Shown: in pieces, positions 18,769 through 26,891 of the stretch | Layout of the letters: each line of letters begins with the position of its first letter | Numbering within the stretch: the stretch's first letter is position 1 | Assembly: GCF_003014655.1 (NCBI RefSeq) | Contig: NZ_PYAT01000017.1 | Span: 1-51,425 of the forward strand | DNA length: 51,425 bases | Reading direction: 5' to 3' | Origin: Planomicrobium soli | Lineage (GTDB): Bacteria; Bacillota; Bacilli; Bacillales_A; Planococcaceae | Notes under the pieces: generated by a model | The model's database searches: none | What the model was told of the DNA's origin: nothing | The model's input: only the letters and a program-made list of their open reading frames with translations | Made by a program: the position numbers and the translations under genes

Positions 18769-19625
18769 CTTCCCTTCATCTGCCCAATGATTGGGTCAGC
18801 CGCTTAAGCCGTTATTCAATAGGTACAAAAGCAAAGATTCGAGGCCATCATAAAGGATCTCACCGATCAATGCGGTTTGGCTCTTCATTGGATTTTTCGG
18901 ATTTCCGCGAATACCATCTTGGAGACGATGTCCGCCACATTGACTGGAATGTTTATGCACGAACCGATAAAGTCTACATAAAGCGCTTTTTGGATGAACA
19001 GGAGATGCGTGTTCATTTACTGCTTGATAGTTCGAAATCGATGCAAAGAAAATGGTTATTTACGAAGCAGCTGGCTTTTTCTCTAGGCATGATGGTGTTG
19101 TCGAATGATGACCGCTTGACAATCTCAGCCGGTCAAAAAGAAGTTGCACCCTTCAGGAAAAAAGGGAAATCTGCGCGGAAATTGTTTGAACATTATATAT
19201 CGAACTTGCCAGAGCCAGCTGCTTTGTCATTTGCTAAATTGGCAAGTTTTCATGCAGCAAAAGATTCCACTGTTTTGTTTGTCTTAACAGATGGTTTAGA
19301 ACCACTAGAAGAATGGCAGCATTTTTTCAAACAAGCTCCGCGATATTCGCACGACATCCGTTTTCTTCACTTACTGTCGGAAGAAGAACGGTTACCGGAT
19401 TTTTCTGGAGATTTGCGATTTATCGATGATGAAACAGGAGAAGCCATCAATGTCACATTAACACCCAATTCAAGTTCCAGCTATCAGGAAAAACGCGAGC
19501 TTCATGAAAAAGGATTGGAGGCCCTGTGCCGAAAACACGGAATCCATTATTTACAAGTTTCAATTGAAGAAGGAATTCAGCATGTATTATTTCAACAAAT
19601 GGCGCGAAAAAAATGGATAGAATGA
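18765..19625 (+). CDS. DUF58 domain protein, 286 aa, soluble
   Basis: No signal peptide or membrane helix is visible, unlike the DUF58 protein at 2180. The DUF58 core GDDVRHIDWNVYARTDK lies at 53-69, and a vWA-type metal motif DSSKS (D88, S90, S92) follows at the end of a beta strand, so a MIDAS-like site is possible. The start is coupled to moxR by a 4-base overlap. It is probably the cytoplasmic adaptor of the AAA+ ATPase in this locus. Confidence 0.9.
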   Translation: MTSLHLPNDWVSRLSRYSIGTKAKIRGHHKGSHRSMRFGSSLDFSDFREYHLGDDVRHIDWNVYARTDKVYIKRFLDEQEMRVHLLLDSSKSMQRKWLFTKQLAFSLGMMVLSNDDRLTISAGQKEVAPFRKKGKSARKLFEHYISNLPEPAALSFAKLASFHAAKDSTVLFVLTDGLEPLEEWQHFFKQAPRYSHDIRFLHLLSEEERLPDFSGDLRFIDDETGEAINVTLTPNSSSSYQEKRELHEKGLEALCRKHGIHYLQVSIEEGIQHVLFQQMARKKWIE

Positions 19626-19636
19626 GGTGAAGCGGC

Positions 19637-21370
19637 GTGAGTTTTTCAGGATGGGGATATGTATGGACTGCAGTAATGCCGCTTGCCGTACTGTTGTATT
19701 ATTTTTTCCGAAAAAAATATAAAGACCAGCATGTTGCTTCCACTATGTTTTGGCAGGAGCTAATGAAAGAAATTAAAGCATCGCCTTATTTAAAAAAACT
19801 GCAGCATCACATACTGCTTTATTTGCAATTGGCAGCTCTTCTGATTTGCGTTTTTGCGCTTTTAGGGCCGCATTTGACTTCAGAGGCACTAGAAGGCAAC
19901 GAATTCATCTTTGTGGTCGACACTTCAGCTACCATGCTAGCAGGAGAACCGGCTGCTTTTGAACTGCAGCAGGAACTGATGAAAGAAATGGCCACCCAAA
20001 CTGGAGGCAAACCGGTTACCATTGTCACGACAGGAGCAAATCCGGAAATAGTCTTGAGAAAAGAGCCTAATCGGGAGGCATTGGAAACCGCCATAGATCG
20101 ATTAGCCGTCACTTATGAAAATGCAAAAATTGAACAAACCATACTTTTCGCCGAAACACTTATTGATGATGAGTCTACAGTTATTCATGTTTTTACGGAT
20201 GCCTTGGACCGGTCAATTCTTGCCAATAAAGCTGGCATGGCATACGAAATCCATGGCATCGATCAACCGCTCCAGAACGTCTCTATGCGGCAATTTGGCT
20301 TGGCGAAAACAGAAGATGGCATACGTGCTATTGTCCAACTGGTCAATGAGACTGCAGAGCCTGTCTCCGGTAAAGTAATCCTTACAGATGGAGAAGTAGA
20401 GAAAACGGCGAATATTCAATTAGAAGCAGAGGAAGAGCTGCTGGTACCTTTTGAACAATTGCCGGATAGTCCAGTTTGGCAAGCCGTCCTGCAGGTCAAA
20501 GATGATTATACGGCTGACAATTCGATGGCGGCTTTTGTTCAGGAGGCTTCCACTAGAGTCGCGGTTGATTCTTCACTACACGAATTGGTCGGTGCCGGAT
20601 TCAGGTCTTTAAATGTCGAAGTTGATTTGATGGATCCGATGCAATTACGGAAAGCGGGAGGTTCGCCGCTAGTGACCAATCAGACAGATTTATTGGCAGG
20701 ACAGATGCCCATACTGCTGATCGGCCGGAATGATGAAAAAACCCACCGGGTGGCAGGAGCAATAGAAACTGTTCCGCATGCACTTTTCACGTATGCGCCG
20801 TTTGATGGAATATATATATCGGAAATCTACCCTCCATTTGAAGAATATGAAACCATTGCCACCATTGATGGAGAACCATTAATCCAGCTGTCACCCGAAG
20901 GGGATATTGCTGTATTGACAGATATACAATTGACGGATTGGCCACTTCATCCGTCCTTCCCGCTTTTTTTATGGAGCGCTATTGGAGAACTGTCGGGAAC
21001 AGATAATTTTTTCGGCTTTTTCCAGCCAAACGAACAGCGTGCAGTGGCTCTCGCTTCCACTAGAGGAGAATGGGAGATTTATAAGGATGGCGAATTTTTC
21101 TATTCTTATATTGAAGGACAGGGTGCATTTTCCGCACCCCAAGAGCCGGGAATTTACGAGGTGGTAGGAGAAGGCAAAACCTTAAAGATGATTGTGCAAT
21201 TGAGTAACGAAGAGAAAACATTAGTCCAGGGAACTAGTTACAGAATTGGGCAAGCGGAAGAAACAGCTGAAACGGCCGAACTCTCGATCGTTCCTTGGCT
21301 TCTATTTGCAGTAGTGTTTCTTCTATTGGTGGAGTGGGAGGTGTATCGCCGTGGAAATGCGCATCGATGA
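19637..21370 (+). CDS. BatA/vWA-type membrane protein, 577 aa
   Basis: The N-terminus has the BatA-type arrangement: a first helix (about 5-24), an HxxxSTMFWQELM segment and a second helix (about 58-78). A vWA-like domain follows, starting FVVDTSATM (D95, S97, T99), where Thr replaces the last Ser of the usual DxSxS. The middle is beta-rich and extracytoplasmic, and the C-terminus has a single helix (about 549-567) and a short basic tail. The start is GTG after GAGGTGA. Its last 20 bases overlap the next gene. It resembles members of aerotolerance-type (Bat) clusters, but the function is unproven. Confidence 0.85.
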   Translation: MSFSGWGYVWTAVMPLAVLLYYFFRKKYKDQHVASTMFWQELMKEIKASPYLKKLQHHILLYLQLAALLICVFALLGPHLTSEALEGNEFIFVVDTSATMLAGEPAAFELQQELMKEMATQTGGKPVTIVTTGANPEIVLRKEPNREALETAIDRLAVTYENAKIEQTILFAETLIDDESTVIHVFTDALDRSILANKAGMAYEIHGIDQPLQNVSMRQFGLAKTEDGIRAIVQLVNETAEPVSGKVILTDGEVEKTANIQLEAEEELLVPFEQLPDSPVWQAVLQVKDDYTADNSMAAFVQEASTRVAVDSSLHELVGAGFRSLNVEVDLMDPMQLRKAGGSPLVTNQTDLLAGQMPILLIGRNDEKTHRVAGAIETVPHALFTYAPFDGIYISEIYPPFEEYETIATIDGEPLIQLSPEGDIAVLTDIQLTDWPLHPSFPLFLWSAIGELSGTDNFFGFFQPNEQRAVALASTRGEWEIYKDGEFFYSYIEGQGAFSAPQEPGIYEVVGEGKTLKMIVQLSNEEKTLVQGTSYRIGQAEETAETAELSIVPWLLFAVVFLLLVEWEVYRRGNAHR

Positions 21371-23924
21371 TCCCTTTTGGCTTTTGTTTTTGTTGCTTAT
21401 CCTTTTTTATTTTGGATTTACCGCTATCAAAACATGGACAAAAAGTTCTTTGCTTTACCGGATTGTCTATTGTCTGCGAGTTGCAGCCGTCGCGTTGTTG
21501 ATTTTTGCATTGACTGACCCTTTCTTTTATCAAAAGGATCAGCAGGAACAAATTATTTTTCTGATGGACCGTTCTGCTTCGATGGCTGGCATGGAAGCGG
21601 AGCTGTCTAAAGCAATCGATGCGGCCATCGCTGAAAAAGAAGGCCATCAATGGACAGGTGTCTTTACGTTTGCAGAAGATTTCCAAACCTTGCTTCCTAT
21701 AACAAAAGATAAAAAGCCTCTGCCTATGGACATGGCAATCAATCAAGAAAGGCATACCAATATCGCTCAGGCCCTGGAACTCGCTTCAAACAGCGGGAAT
21801 AAAGATTTGGCCACGCGTCTCGTATTGCTGACTGATGGCAATGAAACACAAGGATCGGCAATTGAAAGTTTGCAGCGGCTGCAGTCCGACCGGCTTCAAG
21901 TAGATGTTTTTCCAATAACGCAACAAGCAAGAACCGATGCAGCAATCAGCCGATTTGAAACCCCAGCGCGTGCTTTTATTGGCGAATCGCAAACCTTTAC
22001 TGTAACTATTCAAGCGGACGTCGAGACGACTGCCCGCTTAATCTTTTCGCTAAATGATGAGGATTATGATCAGAAGGAAGTGTCCTTATCGAAAGGGAAC
22101 AATGTTTTTTCATATGCTTATCCAGCTGAAAAAGACGGTCTTGCTAAATATGAGGCAAGGATTGAAGTAGCTGATGATGCCTTTTTAGAAAATAACAAGC
22201 TGACCAGTATCACCGATGTGGGTGGAACGCCGAGAGTGCTTATCGTAAGCGGAAAAGAGCAGAGTCCGATACCGGCACTGATGGATACAGAACGAATTCA
22301 TGTTTCGGAAATGCCTGCACCGAAACTTCCGCAAAACCTGTCTTCGATTCTCGGATATGATGCCATCATTTTTGATAATGTACCGGCCACAGCGATTGGC
22401 GAACAACAGATGAACGTCATAGAACAAGCGGTCAAGCAATTTGGGCTCGGGTTTATGATGATAGGCGGTGACCAAAGCTATGGACTTGGCGGCTATTTTA
22501 AAACCCCGATCGAAAAGCTGTTGCCAGTTGATATGGAAGTGAAAGGCAAACACGAACTGCCTTCCCTCGGACTGGTCATTGTCATGGACCGTTCAGGAAG
22601 CATGGCCGGAGGGAAAATGGAACTTGCCAAAGAAGCGGCGGCGCGTTCTGTGGAATTATTGAGGGAAGATGATACAGTAGGCGTTATCGCATTTGATGAC
22701 CGTCCATGGGAAATCCTCCCGACAGAAAAATTGGGCAACCAAAAAGAAGCGGTAGACAAGATTTTATCGGTTACGCCGGGAGGCGGCACAGAAATATACA
22801 AATCGCTCGAAAAAGCTTATGAGCAGTTGGAAGACTTAGAATTGCAGCGTAAACACATTATTCTTCTGACTGACGGACAATCAGCCACTTCAAACGATTA
22901 TGACTCGTTGATAGAAGGCGGAATAGAAAGCAACGTTACATTGTCGACTGTATCGATTGGCCAGGATGCCGATAAAGGATTATTGGAGAGGCTTGCAGAA
23001 ACAGGGAGCGGACGATTTTATGATGTCTCGGACGCTACTACTATTCCGGCCATTTTATCCCGAGAAACCATTATGATGTCCCGTACCTATATTGTTGATG
23101 AACCTTTTTATCCAATTGTATATGACAGCAAGTGGAACTCGCTTTTTGCAGATGGCGTCCCTGAGATAAACACATATATTGCTACAACCTCAAAAAGAAC
23201 GGCTTCTGTTGCTTTAGAAAGCGAAGAAGGGGATCCAGTGCTTGCGTCATGGAATTACGGGATTGGCAACGCAGTCGCTTATACGTCTGGCAGTGGAGCA
23301 TGGAGCGGCGGTTTCCAAAGTTGGGAAAACTGGCCAGCTTTTTGGAACCGGGCTGTTTCCCAGTTGCTTCCTTCATTTGAAGAAGTGCCTTTTGCTGTTA
23401 CAAAAAAAGCGCAGGGAGTCTATACAGTAGAAGACCCATCTCACTCATCCGCTATACTGGACATCACTGTAATAAATGAAAAAGGCGAGGAGCTGCCGGT
23501 TCAAACTGAGCCGACAACTCCAGGGAAAGCGGAAGTGTTGCTGGATGCAGAACCAGGCTTGGTTTTTTTCAGCATTGCCAATGAAGACGGGGCAACGTAC
23601 AAAACCGGATTGACTGTGCCGTATGGGGAGGAATACAACATAGTGGAGCCGAACATAACTATGTTGACGACCCTTGCAGAAAGAACAGGCGGAACTGTGT
23701 TAAGTTCTCTTGATGGGGCATTTCGGGATATTCCGTTTGAAAGTGGAACAAAACAGTCTATTCAGCAAAGCTTAATTTTAGCTGCAATGATTCTGTTTTT
23801 CATCGACATTACGTTGCGTCGCTTTGGTATAAAGCTGCCGGCACGACAGACAAGAAGAGCTGAAGAAGAGAATCAGGTACCGGAAACCGTTGAACAATTA
23901 ATAAAAGCGAAAAAGAGAAGTTAG
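21351..23924 (+). CDS. Double vWA-domain membrane protein with GATase1-like segment, 857 aa
   Basis: Two N-terminal helices (about 8-26 and 39-54) precede a first vWA domain with MIDAS DRSAS (D73, S75, S77) and TDG at 161-163. A beta-sandwich linker and a glutamine amidotransferase-like segment (PRVLIVSG 294-301 to MMIGGDQSYGLGG 369-381) follow. The second vWA has a perfect MIDAS DRSGS (D413, S415, S417), T480 and TDG 507-509. The C-terminal region ends with one membrane helix (about 820-835) and a basic tail. The start is GTG with GGGAGG nine bases upstream, inside the preceding gene. It is probably the large extracellular adhesion or scaffold component of the complex. Confidence 0.88.
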   Translation: MEMRIDDPFWLLFLLLILFYFGFTAIKTWTKSSLLYRIVYCLRVAAVALLIFALTDPFFYQKDQQEQIIFLMDRSASMAGMEAELSKAIDAAIAEKEGHQWTGVFTFAEDFQTLLPITKDKKPLPMDMAINQERHTNIAQALELASNSGNKDLATRLVLLTDGNETQGSAIESLQRLQSDRLQVDVFPITQQARTDAAISRFETPARAFIGESQTFTVTIQADVETTARLIFSLNDEDYDQKEVSLSKGNNVFSYAYPAEKDGLAKYEARIEVADDAFLENNKLTSITDVGGTPRVLIVSGKEQSPIPALMDTERIHVSEMPAPKLPQNLSSILGYDAIIFDNVPATAIGEQQMNVIEQAVKQFGLGFMMIGGDQSYGLGGYFKTPIEKLLPVDMEVKGKHELPSLGLVIVMDRSGSMAGGKMELAKEAAARSVELLREDDTVGVIAFDDRPWEILPTEKLGNQKEAVDKILSVTPGGGTEIYKSLEKAYEQLEDLELQRKHIILLTDGQSATSNDYDSLIEGGIESNVTLSTVSIGQDADKGLLERLAETGSGRFYDVSDATTIPAILSRETIMMSRTYIVDEPFYPIVYDSKWNSLFADGVPEINTYIATTSKRTASVALESEEGDPVLASWNYGIGNAVAYTSGSGAWSGGFQSWENWPAFWNRAVSQLLPSFEEVPFAVTKKAQGVYTVEDPSHSSAILDITVINEKGEELPVQTEPTTPGKAEVLLDAEPGLVFFSIANEDGATYKTGLTVPYGEEYNIVEPNITMLTTLAERTGGTVLSSLDGAFRDIPFESGTKQSIQQSLILAAMILFFIDITLRRFGIKLPARQTRRAEEENQVPETVEQLIKAKKRS

Positions 23925-23940
23925 TCTCTTTTTCGCTTTT
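23903..23940. terminator. Bidirectional terminator at the end of the vWA locus
   Basis: A perfect 16-bp inverted repeat pairs 23903-23918 with 23925-23940, with a 6-nt loop that contains the TAG stop of the vWA gene. It is rich in A on one side and T on the other, so it works in both directions for the convergent vWA and MFS genes. Confidence 0.93.
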
Positions 23941-23955
23941 ATTGTTGGAACCAGT

Positions 23956-25146
23956 TTAAGTTCTGCTCAATTCCAATATGTGCTGTTTTTTTAACGACCA
24001 GATAGTAGCAAGGAAGAAGCAGCTAAGCAAAATGACGGTTCCGGCGATATAGGGGAAGCTTATATTGATATCAAATAGAATTCCGGCTAAAGTGGGGCCG
24101 ATCATAGTTCCTAAGCTCATATAGGCATTATTCATGCCAGCGGCAAAGCCTTGTTCGTTGCCTGCAAGTTTTGATATCAATGTGTTGATTGCCGGACGTA
24201 GAAGAGCAGCCGCTGTAAAGAAGACAGAGGATACAAGCAAGATTGTCCAATAAGTATGGACGAACAAAACAGCAATCATGGAAATTGACAAAATTATTAA
24301 ATTCACCTGGATGATTTTCATTTCGCCATAGCGCTTAAACAATTTTCCAATGACGAAAGTTTGGACAATAACTCCTGCAAATCCACCGACTGTCATCAAC
24401 ACGGCAATATCTGTCGGCGTATAATTGTATTTATGGTCGACATAAAGTGAAATGGTCGATTGAAAATTTGCGAGTCCAAAAGAGAAAATCAGCATAACTA
24501 GCAGCATGACAAAATACGGTGTGGCAGTAGAACGTTTCATCTGCCGGAAAAGATTTTCCCGCTTCTCATTGTCGATGGGTGCAGAAGGCACAATATTCGG
24601 CAAAACAAAAAATGATATGGCTGCAGCGATCAAGGCGACGGATGCGGCGATATAAAAAGGAAATTGCAAACTGACTCCCGCTAGGAATCCGCCGACTCCA
24701 GGGCCGATGGTAAACCCGAGCGACATGGAGGCACCAAGCAATCCCATGCCTCTGCCACGCTCTTCATAAGAAGTGATATCCGCGACAAAAGCCATCATCG
24801 GCGGAATCAAAAACGCGGAACCAAGGCCGGTGAAAAAACGCGCTAAATATAAAATCCAAAGGTCCGTGGCCACACCGAAAACAAGCTGAGACAGTCCAAA
24901 AACAATCAGTCCAAAAACAATCAAGTTTTTCCGTCCGTATTTATCCGATAATTGTCCGGAAATAGGGGAAAATAAAAACTGCGCAAGAGCAAATGTGGCG
25001 ATTAATGTTCCAAGTGCTTGTCCGGCAACGCCGAAAGTTTCGAGGTAAGCGGGCATGATTGGAAGGATTAGCCCTATTCCGCTCATTGCTATAAACATAT
25101 TGAACATCAGCACATAGAGCGCAAAATTATTTGATTTTGTTGCCAT
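23956..25146 (-). CDS. MFS efflux transporter, 12-TMS DHA1-type, 396 aa
   Basis: Twelve hydrophobic segments, with motif A GQLSDKYGRKN after helix 2 and a motif C-like MSLGFTIGPGVGG in helix 5. These place it in the drug:H+ antiporter-1 family near TetA(L)/NorA/Blt. The substrate is unknown. The ATG at 25146 is chosen because GAAGGA lies six bases upstream; the TTG two codons earlier touches that site. The upstream region carries an imperfect 24-bp palindrome over the likely promoter, suggesting repression. Confidence 0.88.
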   Translation of the reverse strand: MATKSNNFALYVLMFNMFIAMSGIGLILPIMPAYLETFGVAGQALGTLIATFALAQFLFSPISGQLSDKYGRKNLIVFGLIVFGLSQLVFGVATDLWILYLARFFTGLGSAFLIPPMMAFVADITSYEERGRGMGLLGASMSLGFTIGPGVGGFLAGVSLQFPFYIAASVALIAAAISFFVLPNIVPSAPIDNEKRENLFRQMKRSTATPYFVMLLVMLIFSFGLANFQSTISLYVDHKYNYTPTDIAVLMTVGGFAGVIVQTFVIGKLFKRYGEMKIIQVNLIILSISMIAVLFVHTYWTILLVSSVFFTAAALLRPAINTLISKLAGNEQGFAAGMNNAYMSLGTMIGPTLAGILFDINISFPYIAGTVILLSCFFLATIWSLKKQHILELSRT

Positions 25147-25187
25147 TGTCAATCCTTCTCTCTTATTGTTTCGTGTTCCTAAAGTTT

Positions 25188-25212
25188 AGTATAGCTGATT
25201 GAACAACTATAC
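25188..25212 (-). promoter_or_regulatory. Candidate operator over the MFS promoter
   Basis: GTATAG and CTATAC bound a 24-bp imperfect palindrome (25189-25212) in which 9 of 12 positions are symmetric. It sits 43 bp upstream of the MFS start. A TATACT on the minus strand (25193-25188) overlaps one arm and could be the -10, but there is no good -35. The size and placement suit a TetR- or MarR-type repressor site. No regulator gene is adjacent. Confidence 0.4.
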
Positions 25213-25520
25213 CCGATTCTGAACAATAAAAACAAGCAGAAAAACCTGATTCCACTATTTATGTTTTATATTCAATATGTTAGCGTATATATAATTTATA
25301 AGCTGCAAATTTAGGCCGTTACATCATTTTTTGGCAACGCTTACAGCCGATATTGAAAAAAAATTAGGAAATGACATATATCTATTGCAATTTTTCTTCG
25401 GAAGTCTCTATTATAAGGAAACGAGAAAAAGAATTTTTTGCCGCAAACGGGCCAATTGATGCTATTATGTTAAAGGTGCCATAGACAAAAAGCTTAACCA
25501 TTACTTTGGGAGTGATCCAC
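25213..25520. other. AT-rich intergenic region without a gene
   Basis: No ORF with a ribosome binding site was found. It contains a plus-strand promoter candidate at 25385-25414, leaving a leader of roughly 100 nt before the Cys-rich gene. The sequence from 25213 to 25380 is mostly A and T, with no clear hairpin. Confidence 0.5.
25385..25414 (+). promoter_or_regulatory. Candidate promoter for the Cys-rich protein gene
   Basis: TTGCAA at 25385-25390 and TATTAT at 25409-25414 are separated by 18 bp. Both differ from consensus, and a second TATTAT exists at about 25472, so this is tentative. Confidence 0.35.
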
Positions 25521-25817
25521 TTGAACGGAAAAATGAATTTTTTTCTGGACCCGACAAAAAGGGTAGTCCGAAAATCTTCAATTATGAATTATAAACAAAA
25601 CCAACAAGGCCTTTATTTAGTTGCCAATAAAAAGTTTATCAATTGGATGGAAGTCCATACGTATTGCCATACGTGCTTAGCTGCCCTTACATTCGATGAT
25701 GAGTTTGACGCTAGCTATTGTGCTACATGCAACGAATGGCGAGAAGAGCAATGCAGCGACAGCAGCTGTGAATATTGTGAAAACCGGCCGGTACGGCCGC
25801 TGGATCCCCGTCGATAA
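25521..25817 (+). CDS. Small Cys-rich, zinc-ribbon-like protein, 98 aa
   Basis: Seven cysteines are arranged C49-x2-C52, C67-x2-C70 and C78-x4-C83-x2-C86, which suggests one or two zinc sites. The N-terminus is basic, and no signal peptide or membrane helix is seen. A TTG start with GGGAGTGA upstream is preferred. An ATG four codons later lacks spacing, and the earlier TTG at 25506 has no Shine-Dalgarno. I do not recognise a family. It lies alone between the MFS gene and ktrC and is followed by a strong terminator, so it is likely expressed on its own. Confidence 0.6.
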   Translation: MNGKMNFFLDPTKRVVRKSSIMNYKQNQQGLYLVANKKFINWMEVHTYCHTCLAALTFDDEFDASYCATCNEWREEQCSDSSCEYCENRPVRPLDPRR

Positions 25818-25836
25818 GACGGGGCTTTCTTTTTTT
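25806..25836 (+). terminator. Terminator of the Cys-rich protein gene
   Basis: CCCCGTC and GACGGGG form a 7-bp GC-rich stem with a GATAA loop that contains the stop codon, followed by CTTTC and a T run. Confidence 0.9.
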
Positions 25837-25941
25837 ATATTTGATAAGAAAAAGGACATCTAAATCTATTAAAGCTTATCCTTTATTACAGTAGTAAGGG
25901 TAAGGTAAAATAGAGAGAGTATAGAATCTGGAGGAAACAAT

Positions 25942-26601
25942 ATGAAAAAGGAATTTGTAGTAATCGGATTAGGGCGTTTTGGCGGAAGTATTGTCAGAGA
26001 ACTAATTGAACAAGATGCAGATGTTATGGCGATTGACAAAGATTCGGAACGAGTGGATGAGTTTGCTTCGATTGCTACTCAAGCAGTTGTTGCGGATACG
26101 ACAGATGAAGCTGTCCTGAGATCTCTTGGCATCCGGAATTTCGAACATGTTATTGTGGCGATTGGTGAAAACATCCAAGCGAGTATTTTGACTACTCTAA
26201 TGCTCAAAGATATCGGTGTAAAGAAAATTACGGTAAAAGCGCAAAACGACTACCATGCGAAAGTCTTGAGCAAAATTGGGGCGGATCACGTAGTCCATCC
26301 GGAACGGGATATGGGAATTCGTATTGCCCACAATATGTTATCGAACAACGTACTGGATTACTTGGAACTCTCGGATGAGCATTCCATAATGGAAATCCGG
26401 GCAAATGAAAAATTGGCTGGCTATACATTAATTCAGCTTGATATACGCGCCAAATACGGCATCAACATTGTGGCTATCAAACGGGAAGAAGAGATCATCG
26501 TATCGCCGCAAGCGGATATGCAAATTCGTTTGGGAGATATTTTAATCATCATCGGCTCAGATGCTGACATTAATCGTTTTGAGAAAAAAGTTCTCAACTA
26601 A
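25942..26601 (+). CDS. ktrC: KtrA/KtrC-type potassium channel gating protein (RCK), 219 aa
   Basis: An RCK_N (TrkA-N) domain with dinucleotide motif GLGRFGGS (9-16) and acidic D32 at the end of the second strand, then an RCK_C domain from about residue 135. It forms the cytosolic gating ring of a Ktr K+ uptake system, and the membrane subunit is not encoded in this window. Its position just before rnjA matches B. subtilis ykqB (ktrC). Ligands known in the family are ATP/ADP on RCK_N and c-di-AMP on RCK_C. GGAGGAAACA precedes the ATG. Confidence 0.88.
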   Translation: MKKEFVVIGLGRFGGSIVRELIEQDADVMAIDKDSERVDEFASIATQAVVADTTDEAVLRSLGIRNFEHVIVAIGENIQASILTTLMLKDIGVKKITVKAQNDYHAKVLSKIGADHVVHPERDMGIRIAHNMLSNNVLDYLELSDEHSIMEIRANEKLAGYTLIQLDIRAKYGINIVAIKREEEIIVSPQADMQIRLGDILIIIGSDADINRFEKKVLN

Positions 26602-26604
26602 AAA

Positions 26605-26626
26605 AGGAAGTCCTATTAAGGACTTT
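26605..26626. terminator. Hairpin after ktrC
   Basis: AGGAAGTCCT and AGGACTTTCT pair over ten positions (one G-U) around an ATTA loop. The T run lies on the minus-strand side, so for ktrC the next hairpin (26634-26661) is the better terminator. Confidence 0.4.
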
Positions 26627-26633
26627 CTGTCGG

Positions 26634-26722
26634 GCTGTCGAGAAACTCTCGGCAGCTTTTTGCATTTCGTTTCAGGCAGAGGCATTCCGCAGGCACGGCT
26701 GGAGCCGCTGTCCTGCTGTAAA
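26634..26722 (+). repeat. Dispersed intergenic repeat, copy 1 (diverged)
   Basis: It starts with a hairpin, 26634-26656, of 10 bp (GCTGTCGAGA with TCTCGGCAGC, one G-U) and a 3-nt loop, then T5. It continues with a sequence that aligns base for base with the copy at 51254 for about 80 bp, with roughly a dozen substitutions (for example CATTTCG, TTCCGC, GGCACGGC and AGCCGCT are shared). The hairpin itself is identical in both copies. The element sits directly behind ktrC and can serve as its terminator. Confidence 0.8.
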
Positions 26723-26850
26723 AACCGTTGCATCACTACATGCTTCGTCAGAATGCCATCGGACGATGTTGCTTCGTACATTGGTTTCACAGCTGTTTTA
26801 AGGAATAGCAAGAACGTTATCAATTCTAACCTCTTAATGAAGTTTCTCTA
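26723..26850. other. Intergenic remnant between repeat copy 1 and the rnjA terminator
   Basis: No supported gene. Several open frames cross it, but none has a ribosome binding site or a protein-like composition. The sequence no longer aligns with the second repeat copy. Confidence 0.4.
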
Positions 26851-26889
26851 CAAACAAAAGGAGCCCCTATTAGGGACTCCTTTTGTTTG
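26851..26889. terminator. Bidirectional terminator downstream of rnjA
   Basis: CAAACAAAAGGAG pairs with CTCCTTTTGTTTG (13 bp), then one mismatch and CCCT/AGGG close a 3-nt loop. It ends the minus-strand rpoY-rnjA transcript and could stop read-through from ktrC. Confidence 0.88.
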
Positions 26890-26891
26890 TC

